Under the pieces are notes generated by a model. It saw only the letters and a program-made list of their open reading frames with translations. It did not search any database and had not been told where the DNA came from. A program made the translations under genes and the position numbers. A stretch of DNA of 64,000 nt from Roseibaca calidilacus (GTDB lineage: Bacteria; Pseudomonadota; Alphaproteobacteria; Rhodobacterales; Rhodobacteraceae): assembly GCF_001517585.1 (NCBI RefSeq), contig NZ_FBYC01000004.1, positions 930,001-994,000 on the forward strand, in the 5' to 3' direction. Below are positions 27,220 through 34,898 of the stretch, one piece after another. Positions within the stretch are counted from its first letter, which is position 1. The number at the start of each line of letters is the position of its first letter.

Positions 27220-28890
27220 CTATGCACCCTTGTCCTGCTGGGCATATGCCCATGGCATCAGCGCATCGATGCCCTTGTCGAGATGGCCATTGGCCAGCTT
27301 GGTGAAGAGATCACGCAGATAGGCATAGGGTTCGACGCCGTTCATCTTGCATGTGCCGATCAGGCTGGCGAAGCGGGCCCAATTGCGCCCGCCCTCGTCG
27401 TGGCCGGCGAAGAGCGCGTTGCGGCGGTTCATGGCCGGGCTGCGGATGGCGTTTTCGACAAGGTTGGAGTCGATGTCGACGCGTCCGTCCTCGAGGAATA
27501 GCCTGAAGCCGTCCTGCCGTTTCAGCATGTAGGCCATGGCCTCACCGAGGTCGGATTTGCGCGAGACGCGGGCGGCCTGTGCCTTTAGCCAAGTGAAGAA
27601 TTCATCGACAAGCGGGTGGGACATTTCCTGCCGGACAGCCCGGCGGCGGTCCGGGTCGAGCCCCCGGATGGCGTCCTCGATCTTGTAAAGCGCCGCGATC
27701 CGCAACAGCGCCTCGTCCACGATGGGCGATCCCTTCTTCGGCTTGGCCTTGATCAGCTTGCGCCTGCCGTGCGCCCAGCAGAAAGCCAGCTGCAGCGGAT
27801 CGCCACCTGTGCGCTTGGATGTGGCCAGATGGGTATAGCCACCATAGGCATCGACCTGGATCGTGCCGTTGAAGCCGTCGAGGATTTCGGCGGCATACGC
27901 GCCTTTCCGTCCGGGACGATAATGGAACACCACACCCGGCGGCGCAGTCCCACCCCAACCGCGATCATCGCGCAACACGGCCCACAAATAGCCAGTCTTG
28001 GTCTTTCCACGCCCCGGGTCGAGAACCGGGGCGGTGGTTTCATCGACGTAAAGCCGCGTGCTCTCGGCCATCAGGCGCTTGGCCATGTGGTCAACGACAG
28101 GTGCGATCAGCGCCCCGGTACGGCCCATCCAGTCGGCCAATACGGATCGGTCGATCGGGACCCCGTGCCGCGCCATGACCATGGCCTGCCTGTTCAGTGG
28201 CATGTGCTCGGAATGCTTGGAGACGGCAATCTGTGCCAGCAACGCCTCGGTGGGCCAGCTGCCCTCCAACAGATGCGCAGGCGCCTTGGCTTGCACCACG
28301 CCTGTGCGCCCCTTGGGGCAGGCGTATTTCGGGCGGATCGTGACGATCACCTGATAGCGCGCCGGGATGTAATCCAGCCGCTCGCTCCGGTCTTCGCCAA
28401 TCTTGACCATGTCCCCGCAGCCGCAGGGGCATGCGATACTTTCAGGCTCGACCACCCGTAGGGTGCGCGGCAGGTTTTCCGGCAGTGCCCGTGCCTTGCG
28501 GGGTGCGCGTGGTTTGCGCTTGTCGGGGTCTGTCTCGCTGACCGCGATCCTGTCTTCGACAGCGGCGATCTGCGCCTGTGTCTCGGCGATGGCAGTTTCC
28601 AGATCTTCCAGCGCCAACTCTAGCTGGGCGGGGTCCAGCTTCTCGGATTTCGGCCCGAACTTGGTGCGCCGGTAGTCCTGAACCTGGCCTTCCAGCTTCT
28701 CGATCAGCGCCTTCAGCTCGGTGATGAAGGCCTCCTTTTCGGCTACCACTGCCTGTTCATGCTGCCGTGCCGCGCGTTCAACCCGCGCCTCAAACTGTGC
28801 GGCGTCCAGCGCTGCCTTTTGGGCGGCAAAGGCATTCACCACCTCGGGCGGCAGGTCTGGAAACTGGCTAAGATCGAGCGTTTGCGACAT
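27220..28890 (-). CDS. tnpC: IS66 family transposase TnpC
   Basis: A 556-residue DDE transposase. The N-terminal part is a Glu/Ala-rich leucine-zipper region (residues about 20-110), followed by a zinc-finger-like segment CPCGCGDMVKI. The catalytic core includes YVDETTAPVLDPGRGKTKTGYLWA and IQVDAYGGYTHLA, then LVENAIRSPAMNRRNALFAG and a C-terminal segment EPYAYLRDLFTKLANGH. The length is normal for IS66. It is the main transposase of the element. Confidence 0.96.
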   Translation of the reverse strand: MSQTLDLSQFPDLPPEVVNAFAAQKAALDAAQFEARVERAARQHEQAVVAEKEAFITELKALIEKLEGQVQDYRRTKFGPKSEKLDPAQLELALEDLETAIAETQAQIAAVEDRIAVSETDPDKRKPRAPRKARALPENLPRTLRVVEPESIACPCGCGDMVKIGEDRSERLDYIPARYQVIVTIRPKYACPKGRTGVVQAKAPAHLLEGSWPTEALLAQIAVSKHSEHMPLNRQAMVMARHGVPIDRSVLADWMGRTGALIAPVVDHMAKRLMAESTRLYVDETTAPVLDPGRGKTKTGYLWAVLRDDRGWGGTAPPGVVFHYRPGRKGAYAAEILDGFNGTIQVDAYGGYTHLATSKRTGGDPLQLAFCWAHGRRKLIKAKPKKGSPIVDEALLRIAALYKIEDAIRGLDPDRRRAVRQEMSHPLVDEFFTWLKAQAARVSRKSDLGEAMAYMLKRQDGFRLFLEDGRVDIDSNLVENAIRSPAMNRRNALFAGHDEGGRNWARFASLIGTCKMNGVEPYAYLRDLFTKLANGHLDKGIDALMPWAYAQQDKGA

Positions 28891-28954
28891 GCGCCCTTCT
28901 ACCAGATCCGGAACAGAAAGCCCAATAAAACAATGCCAAATTCGACCCGCTGAG

Positions 28955-29308
28955 TCATCCTGCCGCAGTCGGTGCCAGCACCCTTTGCGCCACCACCCGC
29001 CGCCAATCCAGACCTTCGAACAAGGCTTCCGCCTGCGCCCGAGACAGCCGCATAACCCCGTCCTGAATCTTCGGCCAGGCGAAGCTGCCCTGTTCCAGGA
29101 CCTTGTAGATCAGCACCATTCCGGTGCCATCCCACACAAGGATCTTCAACCTGTCCCCGCGTTTTGACCGAAACACCACCGTCACCCCGGAATGCGGATC
29201 GAGCTTCAGCTCCGTCTGCACGATCAGCGCCAGAGCGTTGTGCCCACAGCGGAAGTCTACTGGCTTCGTCGCGATCAGGATCGGCAGCCTCTGACCCGCG
29301 ACGATCAT
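28955..29308 (-). CDS. tnpB: IS66 accessory protein TnpB
   Basis: A 117-residue IS66 Orf2-type protein with the family core KPVDFRCGHNALALIVQ and RGDRLKILVWDGTGMVLIYK. Its start overlaps the tnpA stop by 4 bp. It is needed with TnpA and TnpC for efficient IS66 transposition; the biochemical role is not settled. Confidence 0.95.
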   Translation of the reverse strand: MIVAGQRLPILIATKPVDFRCGHNALALIVQTELKLDPHSGVTVVFRSKRGDRLKILVWDGTGMVLIYKVLEQGSFAWPKIQDGVMRLSRAQAEALFEGLDWRRVVAQRVLAPTAAG

Positions 29309-29763
29309 GTCGCCCCGCGCAATGCACGCACCAGCGCCGCCGCGCGCTCCACTGTAACATCACCGGGAATACGCAAGCGCAGGTCGGACCCGACCTCAAT
29401 CGTCAGCACACCAGAGCCATCCTGCGCGGCCGCGGCCGTGGAAAACACCGGCTGATCCATGGGCTCGGGCAGAATTGACAGCGGCACAAAGGCAGGCTCC
29501 GCCGCCTCCGACGCAGGCGATCCGTTCAGCGCATCCATCAGGTCACCCGGCAAAGCCAACCGACCCTGTCGGGCATGGCGACGCCAATCTGACAGGTGAT
29601 GTGGGAGCAAATCGTATTTGCGTGCCACATCCACAACCCGCGCCCCAGGCTGATAACTCTCCGCGACAATCTTCGCTTTCACTTCCGATGGCCATCGGCG
29701 ATTGCGCCGTCGCGGTTCAACAATTTCACACCGACCCATAAATCCGTCGCCACCATCCGCCAT
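29305..29763 (-). CDS. tnpA: IS66 accessory protein TnpA
   Basis: A 152-residue protein from the ATG at 29763 (MADGGDGFMGRCEIVEPRRR); a later ATG at 29739 is also possible. It has a Tn3/IS66 helix-turn-helix, SEVKAKIVAESYQPGARVVDVARKYDLLPHHLSDW read in pieces around residues 28-62, that should bind the element ends. It is the first of the three IS66 genes. Confidence 0.9.
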   Translation of the reverse strand: MADGGDGFMGRCEIVEPRRRNRRWPSEVKAKIVAESYQPGARVVDVARKYDLLPHHLSDWRRHARQGRLALPGDLMDALNGSPASEAAEPAFVPLSILPEPMDQPVFSTAAAAQDGSGVLTIEVGSDLRLRIPGDVTVERAAALVRALRGAT

Positions 29764-29851
29764 GCGAAACCTCCATCTGCGCGCAGACCTTCTCGCAGGC
29801 ATGCCACGCGTCAGGAACAGGACAAATCAATGGGGCGTGGCCGTCGCTTAC

Positions 29852-29859
29852 AATCAACC
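29852..29859. repeat. IS66 target duplication, right
   Basis: AATCAACC, identical to 27109-27116. Confidence 0.9.
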
Positions 29860-30046
29860 AAATGCAAACCTGCATCAGTCGCTGCTCGAACCCGATGGTG
29901 CATTGTACTCAAGACGGCACGTTACCCTGCCGTTGAATGATTGTTTCAAGTATCGACGAAGCCGCGTGAACCACTTTTTGGGTCTTACCCGGATTTGGTG
30001 ACGGGGTTTCGTCATGTTTGAACAGAACAAGAAAGGTTCCATTGTC

Positions 30047-30241
30047 ATGGACAACAAAGCTCCTGCATCAAATACCGCCGAAAAGATGAAAACTGTCAAA
30101 TCGGCTTGGGATGCGGCCCCCGCAGGCCCCAAGAAGGACGCGGCGCTGAAGCATTACCAGGCTGCCGAAAAAGCACAGACTGCCAAGAATGACAGCGACT
30201 GCAACCGCGAACTCGACGCGGCCAAGAAAGCGCTCGTCTAA
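30047..30241 (+). CDS. Small uncharacterised helical protein
   Basis: A 64-residue, highly charged soluble protein starting MDNKAPASNTAEKMKTVKSAW. ATG 30047 is chosen because AGAAAGG lies 10 bases before it; an ATG at 30014 would add 11 residues. It is rich in Ala, Lys and Asp, with repeated AAPAGPKKDAAL and AEKAQTAKND segments that form amphipathic helices. The family is not recognised with certainty, but such proteins are common in stress-related plasmid and island loci of alphaproteobacteria. A strong terminator follows 22 bp later. Confidence 0.65.
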   Translation: MDNKAPASNTAEKMKTVKSAWDAAPAGPKKDAALKHYQAAEKAQTAKNDSDCNRELDAAKKALV

Positions 30242-30262
30242 GGCGCGCACGCGTTTTGACCA

Positions 30263-30290
30263 CGCTCCCCGGCATATCTGCCGGGGAGCG
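30263..30290. terminator. Hairpin between convergent genes
   Basis: CGCTCCCCGGCA and TGCCGGGGAGCG form a perfect 12-bp stem with a TATC loop. It sits between the 64-residue protein gene and the Crp-type regulator gene, whose 3' ends face each other, so it can serve both. Confidence 0.7.
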
Positions 30291-30291
30291 A

Positions 30292-31023
30292 TCATCGCAG
30301 CAAGGGGCCGTCCTGATCCAGGTAATCGGTATCAAAGTCCGCAAGCCTGACAAGGCCGGCAAAATCATCGAACGTGACGCGGCCTTTCTGGAAAGTAACA
30401 AGTCCCTGTTCGCGCATTTGGCGCAACACGCGGTTCACATGAACCGCGCTCAGCCCCAAAACATCGGCCAGATGATATTGGGTCAACGGACAGTCGAATC
30501 CGGTTTTGTTACCAATGCCGACAAGCTTCAGGCGCGCACCCAGTTCCAGCAGGAAATGCGCCATGCGTTCTTCTGCAGAGCGGCGGCCAAGGTTGACAAG
30601 ATGCTCGACCACCATCGCTTCGTCCCGAGAGGCGGCCCAAAGAACTGCAGTTGCTAGTCTTGGCGCTTCTGCAAAGCTGTCGAAAATGTCTGTCGCCAGA
30701 ACTTCCGAAGCCTCGATCCGCGTGACAGCTTCCGTGCTGTGATCGGCGGTGCGGAACAGGATACTGCGCAGCCCCAGAAAATCGCCCGGAAGCTGAAAGT
30801 CCACGATCTGTCGCTCGCCATCTGGCAGCACTTTGAACGAGCAAGCCCATCCTTCGGCGAGGATGAAGGCGGAGTGATTTTTTTGACCTTCATGGATCAA
30901 TTCGTGATTGGCCTGAAATATGCGCCTGCGGCGATGGTATCGTTCCAGGGTCTGAAGATCGGTTTCGGACAATGCAACGAAAGCAGACAGTTTGAGCGTC
31001 AATGGACTTTGCATTATGGACAT
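30292..31023 (-). CDS. Crp/Fnr family transcriptional regulator
   Basis: A 243-residue regulator starting MSIMQSPLTLKLSAFVALSE. Residues about 20-140 form the cyclic-nucleotide-binding-like barrel (ANHELIHEGQKNHSAFILAEGWACSF and DFQLPGDFLGLRS). Residues about 150-225 form the DNA-binding domain with recognition motif QYHLADVLGLSAVHVNRVLRQMREQGL seen in pieces. The N-terminal Cys cluster of oxygen-sensing FNR is absent, so it is not an Fe-S sensor. It may control cargo genes of the island; the signal is unknown. Confidence 0.9.
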   Translation of the reverse strand: MSIMQSPLTLKLSAFVALSETDLQTLERYHRRRRIFQANHELIHEGQKNHSAFILAEGWACSFKVLPDGERQIVDFQLPGDFLGLRSILFRTADHSTEAVTRIEASEVLATDIFDSFAEAPRLATAVLWAASRDEAMVVEHLVNLGRRSAEERMAHFLLELGARLKLVGIGNKTGFDCPLTQYHLADVLGLSAVHVNRVLRQMREQGLVTFQKGRVTFDDFAGLVRLADFDTDYLDQDGPLLR

Positions 31024-31202
31024 CTCGGGTTTTACCCTCGTTTGGCAGTGTCTTCCATTACCCTGCGAATATCCCGAAAACTTATTGAACAAGCTGCTTT
31101 AGATCAGTCCATCTTAGCACGATATCCCTACGATCACGAGGCGCCACCGCGCAAAGAGGAAGCGCTCCGTTCGACATACCCTACCAGAAAGCAAAGCAGA
31201 TC

Positions 31203-31436
31203 ATGCCCGTACCCCAAGACATTGCCGGAACAGCTGCCTTGTCCATTTGCGAGTCGCTCCTGCTCGCGTTGAATGATCGTAACATCCTGCCGGAAAAGGA
31301 AATCGTCGGCATTCTGAAAGACGCTGCCGCTGCCCATGAATTTGTGCCTGAGTCGGAGAATTCGGAAACTCATGCGGCGGTGGCCGCGTTGATCAACGCA
31401 ATATTAGCCGGAGGAAATTCGGTCCGGCGTCGCTAG
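31203..31436 (+). CDS. Small uncharacterised protein
   Basis: A 77-residue acidic-to-neutral helical protein, MPVPQDIAGTAALSICESLL. It contains the segment LLALNDRNILPEKEIVGILKDAAAAHE and a C-terminal Ala-rich helix. An AGAAAG ribosome site lies about 10 bases upstream. I recall similar short proteins in rhizobial and roseobacter genomes, annotated as hypothetical. A hairpin near 31483-31513 separates it from a small gene on the opposite strand. Confidence 0.6.
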   Translation: MPVPQDIAGTAALSICESLLLALNDRNILPEKEIVGILKDAAAAHEFVPESENSETHAAVAALINAILAGGNSVRRR

Positions 31437-31482
31437 GGACGTTGATGTGCCGATCTACGAAAGCGCGCTTTTCAGGGTTTTT

Positions 31483-31513
31483 CGCCCCGCCACACGAGGG
31501 TGTCGCAGCGGGG
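31483..31513. terminator. Possible bidirectional terminator
   Basis: GCCCCGC (31483) can pair with GCGGGGC (31507) around a 17-base loop; TTTTTC precedes it. It lies between the convergent 77-residue and 52-residue protein genes. Confidence 0.45.
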
Positions 31514-31533
31514 CCTCCTGCCAGGTTCAAAGA

Positions 31534-31692
31534 TTAGCCTTTGCGGGCGCCTGCCTTGCCCTTGCCAGACGTCTTGTGGAACATCGCGTCAGTCTGGCTT
31601 TCCTTACCGGCAGATTCCCGTGTTTTATAGTCGCTGGGGTTCTTGACACTTTTCGGAGTGCCGCTGGCCTTTTTCTTCTTATCTTTTTCCAT
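31534..31692 (-). CDS. Lysine-rich 52-residue protein
   Basis: A short frame on the minus strand, from the ATG at 31692 to TAA at 31534. It encodes MEKDKKKKASGTPKSVKNPS and then DYKTRESAGKESQTDAMFHK, ending in a Gly/Lys tail. A GAAAGGCGCAAG stretch upstream provides a ribosome site. It is very basic, with no Cys and probably unfolded when free, like small nucleic-acid- or stress-associated proteins. It lies 37 bp downstream of the CsbD-like gene and on the same strand. The family is unknown to me. Confidence 0.6.
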   Translation of the reverse strand: MEKDKKKKASGTPKSVKNPSDYKTRESAGKESQTDAMFHKTSGKGKAGARKG

Positions 31693-31729
31693 GTCTTGCG
31701 CCTTTCACTGAAATGACCTTGTTCCGGCA

Positions 31730-31936
31730 TCAGCTGCGATGGAACAGGCCTTTGAACTTGCCGAATGCTTTCTGGAATATGCCTTCGGCCTTACGGACCT
31801 TGCCCTCGGCTCTTAGTTGCGGGTCATCGGTCAGTTTTCCGACGGCCTCCTTGGCAGAGCCTTGAACCTGTTTCGCGCTAACTTCGATGCGGTCTTTGTG
31901 AACCGCCCCGGGTTTACCGGAGGTTTTTTTGTTCAA
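31730..31936 (-). CDS. CsbD family stress protein, 5' end replaced by IS3
   Basis: The frame encodes 68 residues, of which KDRIEVSAKQVQGSAKEAVG onward is a CsbD-family domain (helical stress-response protein), ending FGKFKGLFHRS. The first 12-13 residues (NKKTSGKPGAV) are translated from the terminal repeat of the IS3 element, with TTG at 31936 as the only start. Native CsbD proteins begin with Met-x-x-Lys-Asp-Arg-Ile, so the original start codon and promoter are lost. It may be expressed from the IS or be dead. Confidence 0.7.
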   Translation of the reverse strand: MNKKTSGKPGAVHKDRIEVSAKQVQGSAKEAVGKLTDDPQLRAEGKVRKAEGIFQKAFGKFKGLFHRS

Positions 31937-31939
31937 AAT

Positions 31940-32842
31940 TTACGCGACTTTTTCAAGGTTGTTCATGCTTGCATAGAATTGCTCCTCTACTTCTTGGGGC
32001 GGTTTGTGGCCAATTGCGCTGTGCAACCTTTCGGTATTGTACCAGCTCACCCATTGCAGGGTTTCCCACTCGACCTGGCTCATTGATTTCCACGGGCCAA
32101 GAAAGTTGATCACCTCAGTCTTGAACAGGCCAATTGTGCTTTCGGCGAGAGCATTGTCATAGCTGTCACCGACGCTTCCAACCGAGGTATCGATGCCCGC
32201 GTCCGCCAACCTTTCGGTATACCGGATGGATAAATATTGGCTGCCCCGATCCGAGTGGTGGATAAGGCCATCGCTTTCCGCAGGACATCTTTGGCAGACC
32301 GCCTGGTTCAATGCATCGAGGACGAAGCTTGTTGTCATAGAGGTGGACACTCGCCAACCTACGATTTTGCGGGCGAAGACATCGATGATAAAAGCAACAT
32401 AGACCATGCCCCGCCAAGTCGATACGTAGGTAAAGTCGGACACCCAGAGCTGATTGGGGAATGCCGCTTTGAACTGCCGGTTGACCTTGTCATCTGGGCA
32501 CGGCTGGGCGGGGTCAGGGATCGTCGTCTTCTTCTTGCCGCGGGTAACCCCATGTAATCCTGAGATTTGCATCAAGCGCTCGACTGTGCAGCGGGCGATG
32601 TCTTGCTTGTCGCGGCGAAGCTGATGCCAAACCTTGCGTGCCCCGTAACGCCCTCTGCTTTTCTTGTGGACCTGCTTTATCTTAACCAAATCGTGGGCAT
32701 ACTGCTTGGCCCGGTTGCAGGCCAAGTCAGGATTGCGGGCAATCGCGGCACGCGCATAGAAGGTAGATGGGGCAATCTGCAGTACACGGCAGATCGGCTC
32801 GACCCCGAACACCTCTCGGTGATCTGCGATGAAAGCGGTCAT
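31940..32842 (-). CDS. IS3 family transposase OrfB (integrase core)
   Basis: A 300-residue rve-type integrase. It starts MTAFIADHREVFGVEPICRVL with the HTH_21-like region SRGRYGARKVWHQL. The DDE residues are in FTYVSTWRGMVYVAFIIDVF, LIHHSDRGSQYLS and GDSYDNALAESTIGLFKTEV. It ends in the usual NTERLHSAIGHKPPQEVEEQ. Its ATG overlaps the orfA stop, so it is made by coupled translation or as an OrfAB fusion after frameshifting. Confidence 0.95.
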   Translation of the reverse strand: MTAFIADHREVFGVEPICRVLQIAPSTFYARAAIARNPDLACNRAKQYAHDLVKIKQVHKKSRGRYGARKVWHQLRRDKQDIARCTVERLMQISGLHGVTRGKKKTTIPDPAQPCPDDKVNRQFKAAFPNQLWVSDFTYVSTWRGMVYVAFIIDVFARKIVGWRVSTSMTTSFVLDALNQAVCQRCPAESDGLIHHSDRGSQYLSIRYTERLADAGIDTSVGSVGDSYDNALAESTIGLFKTEVINFLGPWKSMSQVEWETLQWVSWYNTERLHSAIGHKPPQEVEEQFYASMNNLEKVA

Positions 32843-33180
32843 TTGCGAAATGGGCGGTCGAGCTCCGCCTGGGCAAAATATGCCGACGCCTTCTTCAAAA
32901 TCTCATTTGCTTGGCGCAGTTCGCGGTTCTCTCGTTCGAGTTCCTTGATGCGTGCCTTCTCTTCGCTGCTGGGACCAGAGCGCTCACCAGCATCCCGGGC
33001 CGCCTGCACGTGCCACGCTCGTAAAGTGTCTGGCGAACAGCCAAGCTTTGGCGCAATCACACAATATGCCGCGTTATCGCTGCTGTAATCAGGCCGCTGA
33101 TCGCGGAAAAGCCGAACCGCACGTTCGCGGAATTCGGCGGTGTATCTCGGGGTTTGCTTCTTCTTGTCCATGGGGGCCAT
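32839..33180 (-). CDS. IS3 family transposase OrfA
   Basis: A 113-residue DNA-binding protein with a helix-turn-helix (PRYTAEFRERAVRLFRDQ, then LGCSPDTLRAWHVQA) and a leucine-zipper C-terminal part ELERENRELRQANEILKKAS. It is the usual upstream partner of OrfB and recognises the element ends. Confidence 0.95.
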   Translation of the reverse strand: MAPMDKKKQTPRYTAEFRERAVRLFRDQRPDYSSDNAAYCVIAPKLGCSPDTLRAWHVQAARDAGERSGPSSEEKARIKELERENRELRQANEILKKASAYFAQAELDRPFRK

Positions 33181-33242
33181 CTTCTGAGAGTTTTACCCTC
33201 CGGTAAACCCGGGGCGGTTCAGGTGGGCAGATACGGCCACAC

Positions 33243-33656
33243 TCAAGTCACCACCGTTTGCTGATGAGAGATCCTCAGCCATGTTTCGTTATCTTTTAGA
33301 TAAGTCGAGGCGCAGAGTGCTTTGTAAATTGGCACGTCGGGCTTCTCGGCAGAGACACGGTAGGTGAGAATGGCAATGTCGCGACACCGCACGATGCGCC
33401 GTTCAGCCATTTTGACAGACCGCCAGCCGGTTCGCTGTTGAAGATGGGTCCAGATCTGGTCGCCCTGAAGGATGCCGGGAGGGTAGGGGAACACCATGAC
33501 GGCGTTGGTCGCCGTCGTCGCCCGCGCGTTGTCTGCGCCGCTGGTCCAGAACTGTTCCTCCATGTCCCACAGAGCACCCTGTTCACGCGGGGACAGCGAT
33601 CCGAGCTTATGCGCCGCATGGGCCAATGTCTTCGAAATCTCAGATGAAGTGTTCAT
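33243..33656 (-). CDS. NTF2-like (DUF4440/SnoaL-type) protein
   Basis: A 137-residue protein starting MNTSSEISKTLAHAAHKLGS. After an N-terminal helix (SPREQGALWDMEEQFWTSG), the beta-rich part NAVMVFPYPPGILQGDQIWTHL and IAILTYRVSAEKPD match the cone-shaped NTF2-like fold, which commonly opens with a helix and Trp/Phe-rich strand. No catalytic residues can be assigned. Its ATG overlaps the stop of the preceding membrane-protein gene by 4 bp, so both are one transcription unit. The function is unknown. Confidence 0.7.
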   Translation of the reverse strand: MNTSSEISKTLAHAAHKLGSLSPREQGALWDMEEQFWTSGADNARATTATNAVMVFPYPPGILQGDQIWTHLQQRTGWRSVKMAERRIVRCRDIAILTYRVSAEKPDVPIYKALCASTYLKDNETWLRISHQQTVVT

Positions 33657-34078
33657 TCGTCTGACCCTCCTGCGCCGATCAAGAATACCTGAAGCAGCAA
33701 AAAGGCAATTCCGAGTGCCACCCATATCGCTTTGCTCGTGCTCATGCGGTCGCCAGTGACCGTGTCGGCAGATCGTTTTAGGCTGCCCGACACCCGACTT
33801 TCCGGCAACAATTGGCTCAGATCGCGTGCGACCATTAGGTGATCGCCAGCCAATGTCGGCACGTCCCAAAATCTAGCAAGCTGTTTTCCCAGCCGCGTTT
33901 GCGCCGCCAAGCGCCCCAGCGTGACCAATTCAGCGGTTTCTTTCCATGGATCGAGGCCGAGGCGCGCGAGCGCGGAAAGGACCGTCACGGCATATCCCCG
34001 CCGGTCCTTGCCAACCGAAGCGTAGAGAAACCGCTCAAATTCGGGCGGGTGCGGGTTGAGCACATTCTGTGCGTTCAT
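33653..34078 (-). CDS. Uncharacterised protein with a C-terminal membrane anchor
   Basis: A 141-residue protein from the ATG at 34078 (MNAQNVLNPHPPEFERFLYA), preceded by AAAGGA. Residues 1-110 are soluble and helical, with a region resembling LSALARLGLDPWKETAELVTLGRLAA. One membrane helix near the C-terminus, IWVALGIAFLLLQVFLIGAG, would leave the body in the cytoplasm. I have seen similar proteins near NTF2-like genes in alphaproteobacteria but know no function. It overlaps the NTF2-like gene. Confidence 0.65.
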   Translation of the reverse strand: MNAQNVLNPHPPEFERFLYASVGKDRRGYAVTVLSALARLGLDPWKETAELVTLGRLAAQTRLGKQLARFWDVPTLAGDHLMVARDLSQLLPESRVSGSLKRSADTVTGDRMSTSKAIWVALGIAFLLLQVFLIGAGGSDE

Positions 34079-34348
34079 AGCCAATCCTTTCTTTGGTTGC
34101 AGGTGCGCGGATCGCCCCTGTTTCCCATAGGCTACGCGCAGAACGGCCCTCGTGCGCTTACACAGGTCAGTGCTGGCGACTGGCCCGGGGTATTTTCAAC
34201 CGGCGCGGCTCTCGGAACTAACTTGTGTCAGCGCGCATCGTATAGGTCTTGGCTATAAGAACAAATATCCTGCGGCTGTTCAGTGCCCGAGACCTTGAAC
34301 CGAAAACAGTGATGGACGACCGACATGCCAACGTCGCGGAGGCCAGAA

Positions 34349-34663
34349 ATGACCATGCGGACTACCAAAACGACGGTGACGTTTGCGCACCCGTTTACCT
34401 TGGCGGGATACCAAGGCGAACTGCCTGCGGGAGAATATGAAGTCCTTGTCGAAGAAGAACTACTCCAAGGGCTGAGCTTCGAGGCTTATCGACGGACAGC
34501 GACCTACCTGATGGTCCACGGCAGCGGGGGGCATGCAGGACGCACCGAATTGCGCGCGACGTCCGACAACGAGTTGAAAGAGGCTTTGGGCCGGGACGCG
34601 GCTCTGAAACATACCAAAATTCACAACGAAGCGGAGGTTTCGCCACAAAAGGATCTGCCCTGA
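34349..34663 (+). CDS. Uncharacterised LPAGEYE-motif protein A
   Basis: A 104-residue protein starting MTMRTTKTTVTFAHPFTLAG. The ATG at 34349 follows GCGGAGG at 6 bases. Its motif block PFTL-x-G-x4-LPAGEYEV at residues 15-32 is repeated at the same residue positions in the product at 36565, so the two are paralogues. The predicted fold is beta-rich at the N-terminus, then EELLQGLSFEAYRRTATYLMVHG. The function is unknown. It is the first gene of the transglutaminase-containing cargo cluster. Confidence 0.75.
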   Translation: MTMRTTKTTVTFAHPFTLAGYQGELPAGEYEVLVEEELLQGLSFEAYRRTATYLMVHGSGGHAGRTELRATSDNELKEALGRDAALKHTKIHNEAEVSPQKDLP

Positions 34664-34743
34664 AACACCGCGCATGGCTGAAGCCCAGCATTTTCGGTGC
34701 GTTCATCGGCTATTTTTTGATTGGCGTGACTAGCTTTAACTAG
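34660..34743 (+). CDS. Possible 27-residue membrane peptide with CTG start
   Basis: A short frame beginning CTG, overlapping the TGA of the previous gene (CTGA), and encoding KHRAWLKPSIFGAFIGYF then LIGVTSFN. This has a basic head, the LKPS pattern and a membrane helix, as in small inner-membrane proteins that I recall from Rhodobacterales and Rhizobiales. No ATG or GTG is available, which lowers confidence; translational coupling would be required. Confidence 0.3.
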   Translation: MKHRAWLKPSIFGAFIGYFLIGVTSFN

Positions 34744-34898
34744 GGCCGTTGCCTGCGAGCGGCACAGCGGTTCGTCGAACTCACGTTTTCGCACGCTGCA
34801 GATATAGTCACTTTGTAACAGATAATCATGCGAATGAATTTACCCGCGCCGTCGTTCTCGTTTGAGACACGCGCGCGCCCAAAGTAAAGGAGCCGAAA

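Larger units (their letters stand above)
27117..29851 (-). mobile_element. IS66-family insertion sequence, complete
   Basis: A 2735-bp element with tnpA, tnpB and tnpC in order on the minus strand. About 27-bp imperfect inverted repeats begin GTAAGCGACGGCCACGCC (right end, minus strand) and GCAAGCGGCGGCTACGCC (left end). Perfect 8-bp direct repeats AATCAACC flank it at 27109-27116 and 29852-29859, the size typical for IS66. All three frames are open, so it may be active. Confidence 0.95.
31899..33221 (-). mobile_element. IS3-family insertion sequence
   Basis: A 1323-bp element bounded by 25-bp perfect inverted repeats starting TGAACCGCCCCGGGTTTACC (31899-31923 and 33197-33221). It carries orfA and orfB on the minus strand with a 4-bp overlap. 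No 3-bp direct repeat is found at the ends (TTG left, GGT right), which suggests a deletion or recombination next to the element after insertion. Confidence 0.92.

Noticed and set aside
32836-32845. Programmed -1 slip site between IS3 orfA and orfB
   Set aside because: The overlap reads CGCAAATGACC; there is no A6G or similar slippery run. Coupled reinitiation at ATGA is enough.
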